This document shows, piece after piece, positions 1-9,000 of a stretch of DNA of 15,861 bases. The DNA is taken from contig JAVBPP010000106.1 of the NCBI GenBank assembly GCA_031549535.1, positions 1 to 15,861 on the forward strand, in the 5' to 3' direction. Numbering within the stretch: position 1 is the stretch's first letter; the number at the start of each line of letters is the position of its first letter. The stretch comes from JAVBPP01 sp031549535 (GTDB taxonomy: Bacteria > Bacillota > Clostridia > Oscillospirales > Acutalibacteraceae). The position numbers and the translations under genes are program-made. The notes beneath the pieces are model-generated. The model saw only the letters and a list, made by a program, of their open reading frames with translations, searched no databases and was not told the DNA's origin.

Positions 1-138
1 AAATCCGCCATTGCGCTGTCCATTCTTGCGTTGAATATCGCCTATATTGGGCGCTTTCTTCGCGCTCTTTTTCAACCTCTTTCTTTTCTTCTCTTTTGGA
101 TGCCTTCGCTTGGGAAAAAGGTGGTTGTTCAGTAGGCT
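1..138. other. Unassigned edge segment, open on both strands
   Basis: No gene can be assigned here. On the plus strand one frame is open from the window edge to a TAG at 133-135 and encodes a hydrophobic tail (for example ALSILALNIAYIGRFLRALF), which could be the C-terminus of a membrane protein lying mostly outside the window. On the minus strand two frames stay open to the edge downstream of the sigma-like gene, one of them rich in Lys and Glu (KREEKKEVEKEREES), but neither has a convincing start codon. Only one of these readings, or none, can be real. The segment is too short to choose. Confidence 0.25.
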
Positions 139-570
139 TTAGTTAAACAACTGCCATTCCTCTTGAGAAAGTTGCGCCAGGATATCTCGCACCATTCGCT
201 CTATTTCCACACTATCCACAAGCAAACCCTCCTGTAAATGTGTTTTTTGCAAAAATGCAGTTGCGTAGACCTCCTCAGCGCAATATTTGTTATATCTGCC
301 TTCTTCTAAGCGTATGGAATTGACACAGTTGAAGGCTGTTTTAAGCAACCATCTCTTGGGGTTTTCAAGATTACCGTCGCGAAGGCGCATATGATTCAAC
401 AAGCAAAGATACACATTTGAGACGCAGTCATCGACTGATTCCGGAAAATCTTTCAACCTCGCCGTGCAAAACATTTCCACTAACTCATGATACTCGTTCC
501 AGTAAGCCTCACATAAGCGACGTATTTCCGGGCTAATCTTCCGTACAGATTTTGATTTCCATCTAGGCAT
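139..570 (-). CDS. Sigma-70/ECF-like factor lacking region 4
   Basis: The 143-residue product resembles the N-terminal half of small ECF-type sigma-70 factors. Residues about 17-95 look like region 2, which binds core polymerase and the -10 element. A helical acidic stretch with ESVDDCVSNVYL is followed by NPKRWLLKTAFNCVNSIRL, which matches the usual region 2.3-2.4 pattern. The protein then runs through a linker and stops at LSQEEWQLFN, exactly where region 4 (-35 binding helix-turn-helix) normally begins. Typical family members are about 160-190 residues. No region 4 is seen in any of the three frames of the 138 bases downstream, so truncation is more likely than one frameshift. The start ATG (568-570) has AGGAG 11 bases upstream. 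GC is 43% over 181-480, well below the genes to the right. The gene may be degenerate, or a region-2-only regulator. Family call is by motif only. Confidence 0.6.
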   Translation of the reverse strand: MPRWKSKSVRKISPEIRRLCEAYWNEYHELVEMFCTARLKDFPESVDDCVSNVYLCLLNHMRLRDGNLENPKRWLLKTAFNCVNSIRLEEGRYNKYCAEEVYATAFLQKTHLQEGLLVDSVEIERMVRDILAQLSQEEWQLFN

Positions 571-618
571 ACGGCGTCAATCTCCTAATCACGGCTTCAC
601 ACTATCATACTATGATTC

Positions 619-647
619 AGTATAATACGCCTATCAACAAAAAGCAA
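619..647 (-). promoter_or_regulatory. Candidate sigma-A promoter of the sigma-like gene
   Basis: Reading on the minus strand, TTGCTT (642-647) and TATACT (619-624) are separated by exactly 17 bases. The -10 box matches consensus at 5 of 6 bases and the -35 box at 3 of 6. Transcription would begin near 612, giving a leader of about 40 bases before the ATG at 570. The nearby A/T-rich bases could supply other -10 boxes, so this is a candidate. Confidence 0.45.
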
Positions 648-776
648 GAAGAAATTTGCCAAAATACTACAAAACATAGAAAATTTGCGCAAGGCCTTTT
701 GTCTCCCCGCCTTCACGCGCATTTGCTCCGGCATAGCTTTGCAGCTCATTCTCGGGCATACTACGCTGGAGATGGT

Positions 777-803
777 AAAAAAAGCCTGTTGTATTAAGGC
801 TTT
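777..803 (-). terminator. Rho-independent terminator of tRNA-Pro
   Basis: On the minus strand AAAGCCT (803-797) pairs perfectly with AGGCTTT (787-781) around a 9-base loop, and the stem runs directly into a T tract (783-777). It lies about 20 bases past the tRNA 3' end, as expected for a single-gene tRNA transcript. Confidence 0.75.
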
Positions 804-823
804 GCAGCCATACAACAAGCTTC

Positions 824-899
824 TGGTCCGAGTGGCGAGACTTGAACTCACGGCCTCTTGACCCCCAGTCAAGCGCGCTACCAACTGCGCCACACCCGG
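824..899 (-). tRNA. tRNA-Pro, anticodon GGG
   Basis: The minus strand folds into a full 76-nt cloverleaf with an encoded CCA end (824-826). The acceptor stem is CCGGGTG against CACTCGG with one G-U pair, and the discriminator is A. The D arm contains GCGCAGTTGGTAGCGC. The anticodon stem CTTGA/TCAAG closes a 7-base loop, CTGGGGG, placing anticodon GGG at 866-864 to read CCC codons. The T arm has the standard TTCAAGT loop. The C1-G72 pair and A73 agree with bacterial proline tRNAs. The gene is flanked by its own promoter and terminator, so it appears to be transcribed alone. Confidence 0.95.
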
Positions 900-911
900 A
901 CAACGAAAAAT

Positions 912-940
912 ATGATACCATAGTCTTTTCGTTTTGGCAA
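912..940 (-). promoter_or_regulatory. Sigma-A promoter of tRNA-Pro
   Basis: On the minus strand TTGCCA (940-935) and TATCAT (917-912) are separated by exactly 17 bases. The expected start lies about 6-7 bases past the -10 box, just ahead of the mature 5' end at 899, leaving a very short 5' leader. This spacing is typical of tRNA genes. Confidence 0.75.
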
Positions 941-1210
941 GAGATTTTCAGAAAATTTCAATATAACATTCTGCGAGTGAATAGCAGAATACCGCAATGA
1001 CGCAAACTCCATCTTCTTTGTTCTCCGGTATGAACAGATAAAGCGGAATAGTTTTACACCGGCCGGGTAAGAATAATACCAATATCCAAAGAAAGCGTAG
1101 ATAAAAAATTCGCGAAAAAGCCATACAGCAAAACTTTTCCTTGATTTTTTATCACGCTTACTAATGGAGATTGGTATAAAAGCAACAACAGATGATAGGA
1201 GTAATGCGAC
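941..1210. other. A/T-rich divergent intergenic region before spoVAC
   Basis: This stretch separates the divergent tRNA-Pro and spoVAC units. I see no convincing gene in it. It should contain the forespore (sigma-G type) promoter of spoVAC. The best candidate I find is TAGATA (1098-1103), an 18-base spacer and CATACAG (1122-1128), a weak match to the TGAATA/CATACTA type. An inverted repeat at 968-990 is listed separately. The spoVAC Shine-Dalgarno (TAGGAG, 1196-1201) ends the region. Confidence 0.4.
968..990. repeat. 7-bp perfect inverted repeat
   Basis: ATTCTGC (968-974) and GCAGAAT (984-990) are perfect inverted copies around 9 bases. There is no T tract after either arm, so it is not a clear terminator. 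It could be an operator in the tRNA/spoVAC divergent region or chance. Confidence 0.3.
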
Positions 1211-1657
1211 ATGGCTGTATCCAAAAAAGAATACGACAACATGACAAAAAAGGCTTCGCCGCCAACACCAAAGGCGATGAACTGTGTCAAGGCATTTTTT
1301 ATTGGCGGGCTGATCTGCACCTTGGGTGAGGCCCTGAATCAAGGCTTTACGCGCTGCGGTATTAACGAGCAGGGGGTGCGTGCGCTTGTGCCCGTTACAC
1401 TGATTGCACTCACGGCGGTTCTCACCGCGCTGGGCGTGTTTGATAAAATTGCCCTGCACGCGGGCGCCGGGACGCTTGTTCCCATCACGGGTTTTGCAAA
1501 CTCCGTTGTCGCCCCGGCGATGGAGTTCCAGAGCGAGGGGCGCATCCTCGGCACCGGTGCGAATATGTTCAAAATCGCAGGACCGGTCATCGTTTACGGC
1601 AGTGCCGCGGCGGTTTTGTACGGCGTAATTCATTTTATCGTTCAACATGCGAAATAG
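1211..1657 (+). CDS. spoVAC: Stage V sporulation protein AC (SpoVAC)
   Basis: SpoVAC is an integral protein of the spore inner membrane. With the other SpoVA proteins it moves Ca-DPA into the forespore and releases it at germination; the B. subtilis protein has been described as a mechanosensitive channel. The 148 residues match the family's usual length of about 150. After a charged N-terminus, hydrophobic segments lie at about 25-46, 56-77 and 122-144. The most diagnostic stretch is residues 85-106, GAGTLVPITGFANS followed by VVAPAMEF, then SEG and IAGPVIVYG (122-130). The related SpoVAE lacks the PAMEF-SEG part, so the AC assignment is firm. The ATG follows TAGGAG by 9 bases. spoVAD starts 12 bases after the stop, so the two are almost certainly one transcript. 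No clean sigma-G promoter is visible upstream. Confidence 0.95.
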   Translation: MAVSKKEYDNMTKKASPPTPKAMNCVKAFFIGGLICTLGEALNQGFTRCGINEQGVRALVPVTLIALTAVLTALGVFDKIALHAGAGTLVPITGFANSVVAPAMEFQSEGRILGTGANMFKIAGPVIVYGSAAAVLYGVIHFIVQHAK

Positions 1658-1669
1658 GAGGTCGTTTGT

Positions 1670-2683
1670 ATGCCCTTTCGGCGCGGCAGATACACAATCA
1701 GCCTGCCCTCGCGCCCGGTAATTGCGGGCTGGGGTGCGGTGGTTGGAAAAAAGGAGGGGGAAGGCCCCCTGGGCTGTGAATTCAGCCAAATCGAGCAAGA
1801 CGGTACCCTTGGTCAGGAGTCCTGGGAAAAGGCGGAGAGCCAGATGCATAAATCCGCCGTGGAAAAGGCGCTGGGGGAGGCGCAGGTATCGGCGGCGGAT
1901 GTGGACATGCAGTTCGCCGGGGATTTGCTCAGCCAGTGCACAGGTACCACCTTTGGTATGCGGGATTTCGGTATGCCGCTGCTGGGGCTGTTCGGAGCTT
2001 GCTCCACCATGGCGCTGTCGCTTGGCACAGCGGGGCTGCTGCTGGATGCCGGTGCGATTTCCACAGCCGTAGCCTCCACCAGCTCACATTTTTGTTCTGC
2101 GGAAAAGCAGTTTCGTATGCCGCTGGAATATGGCGGGCAGCGCACCCCCACCGCCCAGTGGACGGCCACGGCGGCGGGCGCGGCGGTGCTCAAAAGCTGT
2201 GGCGAGGGGCCGCGCGTGGAGGAGGTCATCATCGGCCGAATACAGGATTTAGGAGTCAAAGATCCCAATAACATGGGCGCTGCCATGGCTCCGGCGGCCT
2301 GCTCCACCATCATTGACTACCTGCGCGACACAAACACAAAGCCTGAGGATTATGATTTGATTTTAACGGGCGACCTCGGCTCTGTCGGTTCGCAGCTGCT
2401 GCTCGAGCTGTTGCAAAAGCAGGAGAACACAGACATCAGCGCCGTGCACGCCGATTGCGGCATGATGCTGTACCCCATGGACGATACAGATATTCACGCG
2501 GGCGCCTCCGGCTGCGGCTGCAGCGCGGCTGTGGTTTGCTCGCACATTCTGCGCCGTATGGCGGCGGGAGAGCTCAAACGCGTGTTTTTCATCGGTACAG
2601 GAGCGCTGCTATCAGCGGTTTCCGCCCTGCAGGGGGAAAGTATCCCCGGCATTGCCCACGGTGTATTGCTTAGTGCGAATTAG
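1670..2683 (+). CDS. spoVAD: Stage V sporulation protein AD (SpoVAD)
   Basis: SpoVAD is a peripheral protein of the spore inner membrane with a thiolase-like fold that binds dipicolinic acid and works with the other SpoVA proteins in DPA uptake and release. Its 337 residues match the usual length of about 338. Signature stretches include FAGDLLSQ near residue 83, GACST with Cys111 at the position of the thiolase nucleophile, SSHFCSAEKQFR (139-150), the highly conserved EYGGQRTPTAQWT just after it, and HADCGMMLYP in the C-terminal half. The family is not thought to be an active thiolase. The ATG has GGAGG 8 bases upstream. It follows spoVAC by 12 bases. The usual next gene, spoVAE, is not downstream: the stop codon is followed by a hairpin-rich spacer. 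Confidence 0.95.
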   Translation: MPFRRGRYTISLPSRPVIAGWGAVVGKKEGEGPLGCEFSQIEQDGTLGQESWEKAESQMHKSAVEKALGEAQVSAADVDMQFAGDLLSQCTGTTFGMRDFGMPLLGLFGACSTMALSLGTAGLLLDAGAISTAVASTSSHFCSAEKQFRMPLEYGGQRTPTAQWTATAAGAAVLKSCGEGPRVEEVIIGRIQDLGVKDPNNMGAAMAPAACSTIIDYLRDTNTKPEDYDLILTGDLGSVGSQLLLELLQKQENTDISAVHADCGMMLYPMDDTDIHAGASGCGCSAAVVCSHILRRMAAGELKRVFFIGTGALLSAVSALQGESIPGIAHGVLLSAN

Positions 2684-2689
2684 GAGGAA

Positions 2690-2712
2690 GTTTGAAAGAA
2701 AATCTTTCAAAC
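2690..2712. repeat. 10-bp perfect hairpin just after spoVAD
   Basis: GTTTGAAAGA (2690-2699) pairs perfectly with TCTTTCAAAC (2703-2712) around AAA; a 9-bp stem with a 5-base loop is the more realistic fold. It begins 7 bases after the spoVAD stop. There is no T tract right after it, so it is a poor intrinsic terminator. It may act as an mRNA processing or stabilising structure at the spoVAD 3' end. Confidence 0.55.
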
Positions 2713-2714
2713 AG

Positions 2715-2780
2715 GAAGTTTTGTGCTTTTCAGCTGGAATTGATAGCCGAAATCGCCTGCGGGCGACCGCACAAAACTTC
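2715..2780. repeat. 12-bp inverted repeat enclosing a second hairpin
   Basis: GAAGTTTTGTGC (2715-2726) and GCACAAAACTTC (2769-2780) are perfect inverted copies. Between them a smaller stem, TCGCC (2753-2757) with GGCGA (2762-2766), closes a 4-base loop. The 66-base unit would fold as a long stem with an internal arm. Terminal inverted repeats with an inner hairpin also suit a small REP-like or miniature mobile element, but no second copy lies in this window and no target duplication is obvious. It fills most of the spacer between spoVAD and the next gene. Confidence 0.6.
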
Positions 2781-2810
2781 TACCGGCTTCTGAAAGGAGT
2801 GGTCATATAT

Positions 2811-2984
2811 ATGGAACAGGTAAACAGCATTTTAAAAAGCTTTCAGCTTGCCTCAAAGTCCGGCAAGCTGGTGCGCTATCTGGAGTGGGCGCGTTGGCTC
2901 GCCATCGGCGTAACGCTGCTGACTACGATTATAGGCGTGAGCAAGACCGTAACGGAACTGAAACAAAATATAAAGCAGAGGTAA
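2811..2984 (+). CDS. Small single-span membrane protein, unknown
   Basis: The gene encodes 57 residues that I do not recognise. A hydrophilic helical N-terminus (MEQVNSILKSFQLASKSGKL) leads into one hydrophobic segment at about residues 27-44 (WARWLAIGVTLLTTIIGV) and a short basic tail ending NIKQR. That suggests a single-span or membrane-surface protein. The frame is open further upstream to an ATG at 2652, but that would overlap spoVAD and run through both hairpins. The ATG at 2811 has a proper AAGGAG 11 bases upstream and is chosen. It lies between spoVAD and the glucan synthase gene, in the slot where spoVAE is normally found, but has no likeness to SpoVAE. It may be a sporulation-linked membrane factor; this is context only. 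Confidence 0.7.
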   Translation: MEQVNSILKSFQLASKSGKLVRYLEWARWLAIGVTLLTTIIGVSKTVTELKQNIKQR

Positions 2985-3047
2985 TCTCTTTTCGTGTAAA
3001 ACATCGTTTCATTTTCGTCAAAAAAACCATAAGGATGGGTTATACGC

Positions 3048-6000
3048 ATGAAAAACCAGGCGCTGCGCAAAATGCTGCGGGAGCAGCTCGCGGATTTGCA
3101 AAAACAATATGGGGAAACGCTGCACAGCAAAACGCCCACAAAAGTGGGTGAATGGCTGAGCGATAATTATTATATCCTGGCGCGGGAGAGCGCGGCTGTG
3201 CTCAAAAACTTGCGCCATGCCGGAGCGTTGCCGCAGGCGCAGGATGGTTTGCCCACATTGTTTCACGAATGTAGCGCCTGCTGCGAGGGAGGCGCACTGC
3301 CGGATACGCAAACGCTGGCAAGCCTGTTTTCACAGCGGGAGCTGTGTGCACAGGAGAGCCAGTCAATGGAACTGATGCTGCGCGCAGCTCTGTTGCACGC
3401 AGCTTGGGAGGCTTGCACCCAAAACGGCGGAAATGCTAAAATGCTGGGCGATTCCATCCAAGCCCTGCGAAATTTGCAGGAAATCGACTTTGAGGAGCTG
3501 CTTGCGCGCACCAGCAAGCTTGAACGGCTGTTTCTGCAGGACCCTGCAGGGGTCTATCCACAGATGGATGAGCATTCCCGCGCACATTACCGCCGCCATG
3601 CGCAGCGCAGAGCGGAGCAGCTCGGCGTGAGCGAAACGGAGTTTGCGCAGCAAATCTTGCAAAACGCAAGAGAAAACAACGTTCACATCGGCACACTTTT
3701 TGAAACACGAGAGAACCACGCAAAGCGCGGCGGCCTGTTTCTCGCGCTGGAGCTGTTGCTCCCTGTTCTTTTGAGCCTGTTGCTGGGCGTTTTGCTGCGC
3801 AAGTGGTATCTTCCACTGTTGACGGTTTTACCGCTGTGGGAAGCGCTGCGCGGGAGCGTGGAGCGTTTCTCCCTGCGCACGGTGGAGCCCTGCTATTTGC
3901 CGCGTATGCAACCGGACAGTGAGCTTGCTCAGCGGGCGAACACCTTAATAACCGTCTCCATGCTCGTGCCGGAGCCTCAGGAGGCGCACAAGCTGAAAAA
4001 GCGCATGTTGGAACTTTACCGCAGCAATGCACAGCCCAACATCGGCATCTGCTGCCTGCTGGATTTTAAAGCCGCCAACACGCCGGAAAAGCCGGAGGAC
4101 AGGGCGGCCATTGCAGCGGTACGGCGCGTGGTGGGAGATTTGAACCAACAATATGGCGGCAGCTTTTTCTTAGCGGTCCGCCCGCGTGTGTTCTCCCCCA
4201 CACAGGGCTCTTACAGCGGGCTGGAACGCAAACGCGGTGCTATCACAGAGCTGGTGCGTGCCATCCGCACGGAGCAGTCTGCCTTCCTTGTTCTGGATGG
4301 GGACAGGCAGTTTTTGCGCAGTACGCAGTACCTCCTCGCGCTGGACGCAGATACGCTTTTGCCCATGGATACGGCGGCGGAGTTGCTGGCGGTGGCCGTG
4401 CACCCGCTGAACCGGGCGGTTATTGATACGGCTGCAGGGCGTGTCACAGCGGGATACGGTATCCTCGTACCACGCATAGAAAACGAGCTGTTCGGTGAGG
4501 ATGCCACGCGGTTTACGCGCCTTTTGGCGGGGGATGGCGGTATCACAGTTTATGACTCCTTTGCTTCGGAACGGTATCAGGATTTGTTTGGAGACGGCAT
4601 CTTTTCCGGCAAAGGGCTGATTGATGTCGCGGCCTTTCATGCGCTGCTCGAAAACGCCTTCCCGCCGGAGCAGGTACTCAGCCATGATATTTTAGAGGGC
4701 GGTTTTCTACGGGTCGGCTTTGTTTCGGATTTGCAGGCAGCGGATGGCTTCCCACGGAAACAGGGCTCCTATTTCGCGCGGCTAAACCGCTGGGTCAGGG
4801 GGGATTGGCAAAACCTCCCCTTCATTTATGAAAAGGGGCCACTCACGCGCTTGACGCGCTATAAGCTGCTGGACAACCTGCGCCGCTCACTGACGCCGGT
4901 TTTCTCCTGCCTGGGTCTGTTACTCTCCCTGCTTTTGCCGCGCGGTGCGGCCTGGGCGGTCATACTCTGCGCGCTGCTGGCCACGGCCGGCCCCGGCTTC
5001 CTTTCTTTCCTGCGCACGCTTGCGGCGGGCGGCCCCGGCATGCTCTCGCGCCTGTATTATTCAGATGTGATACCTTCTGCGCTCTCTGCGCTGCTGCGTG
5101 CGGCACTTGCTGTGGTGATGCTGCCGCAAACGGCCTACACCTGCGCGGATGCACTGCTGCGTGCGCTCTACCGCCTGTTCTTCAGCAGAAAAAAGCTGCT
5201 GGAATGGACGACCGCCGCCCAGAGCGAACAGGAGGGCATGCGCGTGAAAACCCTCCTGCAATTTTGGCCTTCCCTGTTGACGGGCGGGCTGCTCGTGGCC
5301 TTCGGTTCCCCGTTACAGCGCCTTGTGGGGCTGTTCTTTTTGGCGGATATCCCCTTTGCGTTGCTTTCCGCCCGCGTAAAACGCATCGGCAAACAGGCCT
5401 TGAGCTATCGCCAACGGGACAGGCTTCAATCCTACGCGGCGGCGATGTGGCGTTATTATGAGGAGCAGTGCACCAAGGAAAACAACTTTCTTCCGCCGGA
5501 CAATGTGCAGGAGACCCCGGTTTACACGGTTGCGCAGCGCACCTCGCCAACCAATATCGGGCTCGCGCTGTTATGCTGCCTTGCCGCGCGGGACTTGGGC
5601 TTTTTATGCTCCGCCGATTTGTATAAACGTTTAGATGAAAGCCTGTGCAGCATTGAAAAACTGGAAAAATGGAACGGCAATTTGCTCAATTGGTACGACA
5701 CCGTCACCCTGCGCCCGCTGCACCCGCGCTATGTCTCCACCGTGGACAGTGGCAACTTTTTGTGCAGCCTGGTCACGCTGCGCCAGGGGATTTCCGAGTA
5801 TTTCGGCGAGGAACCGCGCTTGAAGGAGCTTGCTGCCAGAGTACAGGCGCTGAGTGTTGCGAGCGATTTGCGCCCGCTCTACCATGAGCGCCGCCGCCTG
5901 TTTCATATCGGAATTGATTTGGAGACCGGGGAGCTTTCCCGCTCGTTCTATGATTTGCTCATGAGCGAGGCGCGTATGACGGGTTACTACGCCGTGGCAA

Positions 6001-9000
6001 GCCGGGCTGTTCCAAAAAAGCATTGGGGCGCAATGGGGCGTATGCTGGTGCGTGACGGGCGCTATACCGGGCCAGTTTCCTGGACGGGCACGATGTTTGA
6101 ATATTTTATGCCTTATCTCTTCCTGCCCGCGCCGCGCGGCTCTCTGAGTTATGAAGGCTTGGAGTTTTGCCTGTGGTGCCAACGCAAGCGTGTGCGGCAG
6201 CACGGCATCCCCTGGGGCATTTCTGAAAGCGGTTTTTTTGCCTTTGACCGGCAGCTGAACTATCAATATAAGGCGCACGGCGTGCAAAAGCTGGGCCTCA
6301 AGCGCGGGCTGGACAGTGAGCTGGTTATTTCACCCTACTCCAGCTTTCTGGCGTTGACCATAGCACCTCACGCGGCACTACGCAACCTGAGCCAGCTGGA
6401 GCACATGGAGCTCACGGGGCGCTGCGGTTTTTACGAGGCGGCGGATTTTACCCCTGCACGCACAGGCGGGCAGGATTACACCGTGGTGCGCAGCTATATG
6501 GCGCACCATGTGGGCATGAGCCTGCTTGCCGTGCTCAACACCCTGCAGAGCGGTGTGGTGCAAAAGCGTTTTCTTTCAGACGACTGTATGGCCGCAGCGT
6601 CCAGCCTGCTGCTGGAAAAAATACCCTCCGGTGCGGTTGTGTTTGCGGACGTGGATTTGCGGGAGGTCCCCGTCACACGAGAGCACATTGAGGCACCTAT
6701 GCGCGAATACGGGGAGGTATCCAACGCCTGCGCCCATGTTAAGCTGTTGACCAATGGGGAGTGGACCAGCGTTTTGAGCGATACCGGTGCGGGCTTCTCC
6801 CTCTACCGGGGCTCCAACGTCACACGTCATAGCCGGGATTTGCTGCAGCACCCGATTGGCATATTTGCACTGTTCCGCTACGGTAACCGTGTACTGCCCG
6901 CGGTGAAAGCGTTGGGTACTGCGGACGGCACACAGTTTTCCGCCGCGTTTACGGATAATGAGGTGAACTTTCGAGCGGGCAATGATGCCCTGCGCCTGCT
7001 CACCCGGGCTCAAGTTCACCCGCGCATGCCCTGTGAACAGCGGCAGTATAGCCTAAAGAATAATACCGCTTCTGAAATGAAGGGCGATTTTTTGGTGTAT
7101 TTGGAACCAAGCCTGATTTCCGGCGCAACAGAAAACGAGCATCCGGCGTTCTTCAAGCTGTTTTTGCTGGATAGCTATGACGCCGCAAACCGCTTGCTGC
7201 TCTTCACCCGCCGCCCCCGGGAGCAGGGGCAAACCCTTTGCATGGCACTGGGGTTTTTGGAGGCTATCCCATTCAGCTGGGAAACCGCCCGGGATAAGCT
7301 GCTGCAGGCGGGGGATGGAATATTCTCCCTGCTGCAAGCGGATACAAACCTGCAGGGCGGGAGGGGTAATCCGGATGCCTGCGCCGCGTTGTGTGTGCGC
7401 ATGCAGCTGCCGCCAAAAAGCAGCAGAAAGCTTACCCTGCTCCTTGCCTGTGCCTCCACGCGGGAAGAGGCGGTAGAGCGGCTGCTGCGTGTGCGGGAGC
7501 AGGGCGGCATCCAGCCGAACAAGGGCGCGCTCTGCCCCTTTGCCGGGGGCGGGGTGGAGGCTGTGATTTCCGAAACGGTCCTGCCTGCTCTGTTTTATGC
7601 GGGTAACCCCTCGCAGGAGAGCGGAGCAGCGGTGGCGGCTAACACCCTGCGCGGCAGGGATCCCCTGTGGAGCCTGGGCATCTCCGGAGATTACCCTGTA
7701 ATTTACGCCGCGGTGGAAGCGCCGGAGGAAGCGGGGCGTGTGCTGCCCTATATTTTGCTGAACAAACGCCTGCGGGTTTGCTGCATTCTCACGGATTTAG
7801 TCATCGCCTACCGCGAGGGCAGCGAATATGACACACCCATCCTCTCCGCCCTGCGTGAGCTTATCAAAAAGGAAAACTGCGAAATGAATGTGGGAACAGC
7901 AGGCGGCATCCATTTGGTAAATATCGGCCAACGCAGCGAGCAAGAAGAAAACGCCCTAAAAGCCCGCGCTACTTTCATTGCGCCCAAAACAGCCGAACGC
8001 TTTCACAAAACTGAGCGTAACTATGAGCCGCTGCCGTTGTTGGACGCCGCCCCGGTGCCGGAGTATTCCCGTGCAAAGCGCGGCATTTCTGTAAAGGGAG
8101 GTACTTTTACAGGCAAGGGTTTTCTTGTCAATAAATCGGAGAAACAGGCCTGTGTGCCCTGGAGCTTTATTTTAAGTAACCCCAGCTTCGGCACCATGGC
8201 CGGCGATAAGGCTTTGGGCTTCAGCTGGGCAATCAACGCGCGGGAAAACAAGCTCACTCCCTGGCAAAACGACCCCTGCGCAGATAACCGAGGGGAGCGG
8301 CTGCTGCTCAAAGTGCAGGGTAAGCTGTATGACTTGATTCATGGCGCGGGTGCCTGCTTTGCCCCGGATGAAATTTGCTATGAGGGCGAGGTCGCCGGGC
8401 TGCGTTATAAGGTAAGTCTATGCGTTCCGGAGAAAGGAATGGCAAAATTCATTCACCTTTCTTTAGAAAACCGCACAGTGAAAAAGCAGCAGTATACGCT
8501 CGCCTATTACACTGAGCCGGTGCTCGGCGTTAACCGAGAGGGAGCCGCAGCCCTGCGTCTGGAATGTGCAAACGGCGGTGTCTTGGCCAACCATGCAAGC
8601 GGAAATTTTAAAGGCTGGTCGTTTTTGACTGTTTCGGGCGGGGCGGACAGTGTTTGCAGGGATCGCGCTGACTTTTTTATGGGCAATTGGAGCGGGCAGG
8701 AGCAAGGCTATCACGGAGACCCTTGCGCCGCAGTCTGTAAAGTAGTTGAGCTTGACGGGGACGCAAAGACAGAGCTTCACTTCACCCTTGCGTTTGCGAT
8801 GAATCGCCGAGCCGCTCTGCTCATGCCGGAGAAGGCAGGGTTCCATCTGGAGGCCAGTCCGGCTCCCTCCCTGCAGATTCAAACGCCGAATGAGGCGCTG
8901 AACCAAATGGTTAACCGCTTTTTACCTGCGCAAATCCTCTCCTCTCGCTTTCAGGGGCGCACGGGCTTCTATCAGTGCGGCGGCGCGTGGGGCTTTCGCG

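Noticed and set aside
612..797. Plus-strand 61-codon frame as a real gene
   Set aside because: No ribosome binding site, and it runs into the tRNA terminator. Only the short HLLRHSFAAH likeness is kept as a weak observation.
667..921. Minus-strand open frame of 84 codons containing GSALDWGSRGREFKSRHS
   Set aside because: This peptide is a translation of the tRNA-Pro gene itself, a well-known spurious annotation. The frame also crosses the terminator.
1098..1128. Sigma-G promoter for spoVAC (TAGATA, 18 bases, CATACAG)
   Set aside because: The position is plausible but both boxes deviate from the forespore consensus, so it is not listed as a separate promoter.
878..1849. Minus-strand open frame of 323 codons
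   Set aside because: It lies antisense to spoVAC and the start of spoVAD and overlaps the tRNA promoter and 5' end. It has no recognisable domain and a composition typical of antisense GC-rich frames.
1813..2313. Minus-strand open frame of 166 codons
   Set aside because: Antisense to conserved spoVAD sequence, low complexity in Ala, Ser and Pro, with no family resemblance.
2652..2810. In-frame N-terminal extension of the small membrane protein
   Set aside because: It would overlap the spoVAD 3' end and translate both inverted repeats. The ATG at 2811 has a good ribosome binding site.
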